From positions 1 through 64,000 of the forward strand of contig JAEZYD010000010.1 of assembly GCA_023419375.1 (NCBI GenBank): a DNA stretch of 64,000 nucleotides, in the 5' to 3' direction. The notes under the pieces were generated by a model, which was given only the letters and a program-made list of their open reading frames with translations, did no database searches and had not been told where the DNA came from. The stretch is from Pseudomonadota bacterium. GTDB lineage: Bacteria; Desulfobacterota; Desulfovibrionia; Desulfovibrionales; Desulfovibrionaceae. Position numbers and translations under genes: made by a program. Positions 60,586 through 64,000 of this stretch are shown here, one piece after another (the first letter of the stretch is position 1; each line of letters begins with the position of its first letter).

Positions 60586-61492
60586 TGCTCGAAAGAGATT
60601 GAAAATTGGATTGCGAGCGTTACGGTTGTCTTCTCGCGCATGTCGATTTGTTGAAACGGCAATTGCGGAAGATGAAGTAATAGCCTTTTTGAAAACGCAA
60701 AATTATAACCTCCCAGAACTGCAAATAAAAAAAGATTATATTGGGTCGCAGTGCAAGAACGTTTGGCAGTTTTGGGGACAGGGGGTAGAGGCCGCACCTC
60801 AGATTGTCAAAGCGTGTGTCAACTCTGTTTCGACAAAGCTTGCGCACTTGGACCATGTAGTGCTTACCCGCGAAACTGTTAGGGAATATGTGGATATTCC
60901 TGAATATATATTGGAAAAGTATGAGAAAAAGATAATATCTGAAGCTCAGTTTTCAGATATTATTCGTCTGTTGTTGCTGAGTTCTTATGGTGGAACCTGG
61001 ATAGATGCAACTGTTTTGTTGACGCAGCCCCCACCGGATATTTTTTTTGCTGCTCCCTTTTTTTGTTTTTCATCTCCGACAGAAAATCTGTTAGGGGGAA
61101 GCCGAATCTTAGGCTCTAGTTGGTTTTTACATGCAGCAAAAGAGCATCCACTTGTAGTAAGTGCCAAAAATATTATGCTTACGTATTGGGAAAAAAATAA
61201 TGAGCTAGTTCATTATTACTTGCTACATCTAATTTTTTCATACCTTGTTGAGACTAACTGTTCTATGCGCAAGGAATGGGAAAAGATTCCTTTTTTTAGT
61301 AGTGTGCCACCCCATGTATTGCAGTTTGAACTTTCACGGCCATTTGATCCAAATAGATTCCGGGATATTCTTGGAATGTCCGCAGTGCATAAATTGACAT
61401 ACTATGGAATTAACGGCGATAGAGAAAGCGGTATGATGACATTTTATGATTATTTAACCACTAGGTTTGGAGAGGACGAACATGTTATTTAG
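60569..61492 (+). CDS. Capsular-polysaccharide-type glycosyltransferase (Caps_synth-like)
   Basis: This 307-residue protein resembles Caps_synth/GT32-like transferases. It has NVWQFWGQGVEAAPQIVKACVNS, a region setting up the donor site, and SDIIRLLLLSSYGGTWIDATVLLT, where the Gly-Gly-x-x-x-Asp-x-x motif is the family catalytic/metal region. Donor and acceptor are unknown; GDP-mannose or GDP-fucose made upstream are candidates. GGAG lies 8 nt before the ATG at 60569. The gene is AT-rich compared with the rest of the window, which supports horizontal acquisition. Confidence 0.8.
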   Translation: MSVVANARKRLKIGLRALRLSSRACRFVETAIAEDEVIAFLKTQNYNLPELQIKKDYIGSQCKNVWQFWGQGVEAAPQIVKACVNSVSTKLAHLDHVVLTRETVREYVDIPEYILEKYEKKIISEAQFSDIIRLLLLSSYGGTWIDATVLLTQPPPDIFFAAPFFCFSSPTENLLGGSRILGSSWFLHAAKEHPLVVSAKNIMLTYWEKNNELVHYYLLHLIFSYLVETNCSMRKEWEKIPFFSSVPPHVLQFELSRPFDPNRFRDILGMSAVHKLTYYGINGDRESGMMTFYDYLTTRFGEDEHVI

Positions 61493-62648
61493 CCGTTCCG
61501 TTGTCAAAGAAGTGCCGTTAAAAAAGATTCTCCTTGGGGGTGAAAATGACCTCCCTGGGTATAAGTATTCATTGATGACTGGAAATTTCGTGCGTCCTTC
61601 GACTCGTGTGGAAGAGGGGCCGCATGCGCTTTTGTTAAAGCAGTATGATGAAATTGGCGATAGTATATTCGACGATGAGATATTTAAAAAAACTGCCTAT
61701 TACACTAATGCTAGAGATTGCATTGAACTTTTTGGAGAGTATTTTCCGAAAATTACCTCTGAAGACAAAATATTAAATTGCGCGCAACGCTTTGTAAAAC
61801 TTTATAAAAATGAGTCAGTAGATGGATTTTTGTCTGAGGGGCACTCCAAGGATGGTGAAATTATAGAATTGGCGCCGATTCAAGACTCTGACTGTTATCA
61901 GCTTATACAAGGTAATCATAGGTGTGCATTTGCAGTCGCGTCTGGGGAAAGTCATATCAAGGCAAAAATTTCAAAGAAAAAAATTACAAGGACACCAGTT
62001 CAATTTCTTTTGGAGAATTTGCAGTGGGAAGATGGTGACCGCATTCTTTACCAGCCTTTGGCGTGCCCTGAACTTGAAAGTCGTTGGGTGCTGGCTCGTC
62101 GTTGTTCTGACCGTTTTGAGAAAATGGATTTTTTTTTAAAGAAGAACTGTTCTGATGCGAAGTCAGTTTTGGATCTCGGCTCCTACTATGGCTGGTTTGT
62201 TAACGAGTTTGGTAAAGCTGGATATGACGCGTTTGGTGTTGAAAAAGACAATACAGCGATTATGGTAGGTAATATATTTTTTGAAAAAACGCGAAATAAA
62301 ATTTTTAAAAATGAAATTGTGCGTTTTTTGACAACTTGCGAACAATATGACGCCGTTTGTTGTTTAAGTATAATGCATCATTTTATTACAGGCCGCATTC
62401 CTGGTGTCGCAGAACACATGTTGCATCTTCTTGATAGTGCAACGAAGTCTGTTTTATTTTTTGAAATGGCAGATTCACATGAGCAGTGGTTTACTGAGAG
62501 CTTGGCTGGCTGGACGGTAGACTCGATTGAAGCTTGGGTGCTTAAAAATTCTACATTTGAACATGCCGTCCGGCTGGGCGCAGACAATGATGGTGTTGGA
62601 GCTTTTAAAGGAAATTTTGGGAGGACTTTAATAGCCTTCACTCGCTAG
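61482..62648 (+). CDS. Methyltransferase with N-terminal ParB-like domain
   Basis: This 388-residue protein has two parts. Residues about 90-170 (IIELAPIQDSDCYQLIQGNHRCAFAVASGE-like segment, split here as ELAPIQDSDCYQL and IQGNHRCAFAVASGE) have the look of the ParB/sulfiredoxin-like fold. From about 215 there is a class I SAM-dependent methyltransferase (SVLDLGSYYGWFVNEF, GVEKDNTA, AVCCLSIMHHF). Within an AT-rich polysaccharide locus it may methylate a sugar or a glycan terminus, a reaction known to set chain length in ABC-exported O-antigens. The ATG at 61482 has AGAGGA before it and overlaps the previous gene by 11 bp. Confidence 0.75.
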   Translation: MLFSRSVVKEVPLKKILLGGENDLPGYKYSLMTGNFVRPSTRVEEGPHALLLKQYDEIGDSIFDDEIFKKTAYYTNARDCIELFGEYFPKITSEDKILNCAQRFVKLYKNESVDGFLSEGHSKDGEIIELAPIQDSDCYQLIQGNHRCAFAVASGESHIKAKISKKKITRTPVQFLLENLQWEDGDRILYQPLACPELESRWVLARRCSDRFEKMDFFLKKNCSDAKSVLDLGSYYGWFVNEFGKAGYDAFGVEKDNTAIMVGNIFFEKTRNKIFKNEIVRFLTTCEQYDAVCCLSIMHHFITGRIPGVAEHMLHLLDSATKSVLFFEMADSHEQWFTESLAGWTVDSIEAWVLKNSTFEHAVRLGADNDGVGAFKGNFGRTLIAFTR

Positions 62649-62934
62649 CCTTTAGGTATACAGAGCTCGATGATCAACCAGAAATTTCCCCCTTGCACGG
62701 CTTGTTTCGGCTGCATCTGAATAAGCTGTGCAGGGTTTGTCGGTGCTCTTATATTATTCATGTGTAAAGCAATGCTCTGTTATGAACTTGCTATCTACCT
62801 TTCTTCCTTTAACATGCTTGCACAATTTACATCTTTTAGTTGAATATATGATTAGCGACAGGGTTCGCCATGTGTATTTTTTGTGCAACTGTTGCTGTTT
62901 AGTTGATTGTTTGTGAAAATTAGGAGATTTTTGC
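62649..62934. other. AT-rich spacer in the polysaccharide locus
   Basis: No supported gene. An imperfect hairpin (TGCACGGCTT and AAGCTGTGCA, about 62694-62733) lies 45 bp after the methyltransferase stop codon. AGGAG before 62935 belongs to the next gene. Confidence 0.45.
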
Positions 62935-64000
62935 ATGGCTAAACTTAGCTTGAAAAATATTTTACCTGGTCCTATCAAGAGCTGGATAAAGTTAATACCG
63001 AAAACTCTTCTGTGCAGTATGTTTTTTTTGTTGAGTAAGTTGCCTCTTGGTTCTCTGTTTAGAAATGCTGGTGTATGGGCGCTCGAACGAAAATTTTTTC
63101 GGGTGGCGGAATTTATTGCAGTCGTTCTTTGCAAGCAGCAGCGGATGCAGGGGAGAGGGGCTTCACCTGATTTCTCGTGCTTTGGTAGCATTGATGTGGG
63201 TCAAATCAGGCTTTCAGTGATTATTCCGACATATAATCGCGCGGATATGCTTCCGGGCCTTTTTGAATCTCTTTGTCTACAGACTTTGAGCAATGATTAT
63301 TTTGAAATTATTGTTGTGAACAATAATTGCTCTGACGAGACGGATTCTATTTGTGACAATTATAGAAGACGTTTTCGTTTTTTTCGAGTTGTTCATGAGC
63401 GGGATCAGTCGCTCTCTGCTGCTCGACATGCGGGCTGGAGAGCGGCGAGGGCCGAAGTTCTAGTTTTTTGTGATGACGATATTGAAGCTTTCCCCAGCTG
63501 GCTGGCCACCATTGATGCCGCTTTCTCAACTAATGTGAGACTCGGCTTGGTGAGCGGAAATAACATTGGTAAGTTTACCTCTCCGTTGCCAATCTGGTTT
63601 GATAAGTTGTGGAGCCAGGAGACTTCTGGAATAAAAATTAATGTATATTATTCGTTGCTTGAAGGTGTTGAGACGCCAACTTTCATTGCAAACCCTCAAC
63701 TAGTCTTTGGCTGTAATTACAGTATTCGACGCAAGGCGCTTGAAGAACTTGAAGGATTTGAACCTGATTGCATGCCAAATGTGCTTTTTCAGGGTGGTGG
63801 TGAGACTGGACCGAGTTTGAGGCTTAAAGATAACTGGCTTTTTTTGCTTCACCCCGGTGCCTCAGTGTATCATAGAATGCCAAACAACAGGCTTACATTA
63901 GAGTATTTGAGCAAACGTTCAGTTTTCTTTGCGGCAACACAGTTATATGATGCTTTCAGAAATGGTATATTACCGCCAAAATATTTGTTTGAGGATAATT
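62935..64000 (+). CDS. Family 2 glycosyltransferase (partial, runs off the window)
   Basis: This open frame of 355 codons has no stop before the window end. It starts at an ATG with AGGAG 8 nt upstream. After about 90 basic or hydrophobic residues comes a GT-A domain: LSVIIPTYNRADMLPGLFESL, then EIIVVNNNCSDETDSI, the DxD metal motif in VLVFCDDDIEAFPSW, and FGCNYSIRRKALEELEGF near the acceptor-binding part. Membership in GT2 is clear; the sugar is unknown. It is AT-rich like its two upstream neighbours and continues the serotype-specific part of the locus. Confidence 0.85.
   Translation, partial: MAKLSLKNILPGPIKSWIKLIPKTLLCSMFFLLSKLPLGSLFRNAGVWALERKFFRVAEFIAVVLCKQQRMQGRGASPDFSCFGSIDVGQIRLSVIIPTYNRADMLPGLFESLCLQTLSNDYFEIIVVNNNCSDETDSICDNYRRRFRFFRVVHERDQSLSAARHAGWRAARAEVLVFCDDDIEAFPSWLATIDAAFSTNVRLGLVSGNNIGKFTSPLPIWFDKLWSQETSGIKINVYYSLLEGVETPTFIANPQLVFGCNYSIRRKALEELEGFEPDCMPNVLFQGGGETGPSLRLKDNWLFLLHPGASVYHRMPNNRLTLEYLSKRSVFFAATQLYDAFRNGILPPKYLFEDN

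Overview
The window reads as about 64 kb of chromosome from a sulfate-reducing deltaproteobacterium, most likely Desulfovibrio or a close relative. This is inferred from gene content and codon style, not from a marker gene: a bacteriohemerythrin-tailed chemoreceptor of the DcrH kind, an abundant-type Fe alcohol dehydrogenase, YedF, several chemoreceptors, PdxST-type vitamin B6 synthesis and GC-rich coding sequence. There is no rRNA, CRISPR array, transposase or integrase. Coding density is high except around two copies of a long non-coding repeat.

Layout. 89-845: repeat copy A. 875-6353 (minus): mnmA, a polar amino-acid ABC importer with two tandem binding-protein paralogues, and an NYN-domain protein. 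6501-12305: an O-antigen ligase/polymerase-type membrane protein, a divergent thyX, trpB and uvrC. 12392-14850 (minus): a DUF3298 envelope protein and a CaCA cation exchanger behind a yybP-ykoY (Mn2+) riboswitch. 15058-17464: a zinc-ribbon/Yip1 membrane protein, a small protein and a lipoprotein. 17992-20991: a 999-residue membrane protein of unknown function. 21543-25395: adh, yedF and the chemoreceptor-hemerythrin. 25655-29614 (minus): an OlsF-like two-domain acyltransferase, a DksA-type zinc-finger protein and pdxST. 29839-35804: two conserved genes, yggT, a DUF465 gene and ilvB-ilvN-ilvC. 36354-44323: chemoreceptors, a MocR regulator divergent from an EamA exporter, a decayed chemoreceptor tail and an orphan oppD. 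44480-45432: repeat copy B, inverted relative to A and carrying a 93-bp tandem array. 45447-48412 (minus): mla lipid-transport genes without mlaE. 48789-50955: yebC, rlmE and sodC. 51213-64000: a CgeB-like glycosyltransferase, tRNA-Ala(CGC) and a surface-polysaccharide locus.

The polysaccharide locus makes GDP-mannose and GDP-fucose (phosphomannomutase, ManC, Gmd, Fcl), exports glycan through Wzm/Wzt, and then runs into AT-rich glycosyltransferase and methyltransferase genes. The composition change falls inside wzt, near 59940. The ligase-like gene at 6501 could attach the product to lipid A, although it lies 45 kb away.

The most interesting signals are: (1) the paired 0.75-kb repeats, whose 16-bp hairpin arms differ at eight positions yet stay fully complementary; (2) the composition breakpoint inside wzt; (3) the mla cluster lacking its permease, with a good promoter just upstream of mlaD; (4) the ThyX with altered signature residues; (5) the 999-aa protein with a possible eroded PHP domain; (6) the ParB-like/methyltransferase fusion; (7) the 3-prime remnant of a lost chemoreceptor gene.
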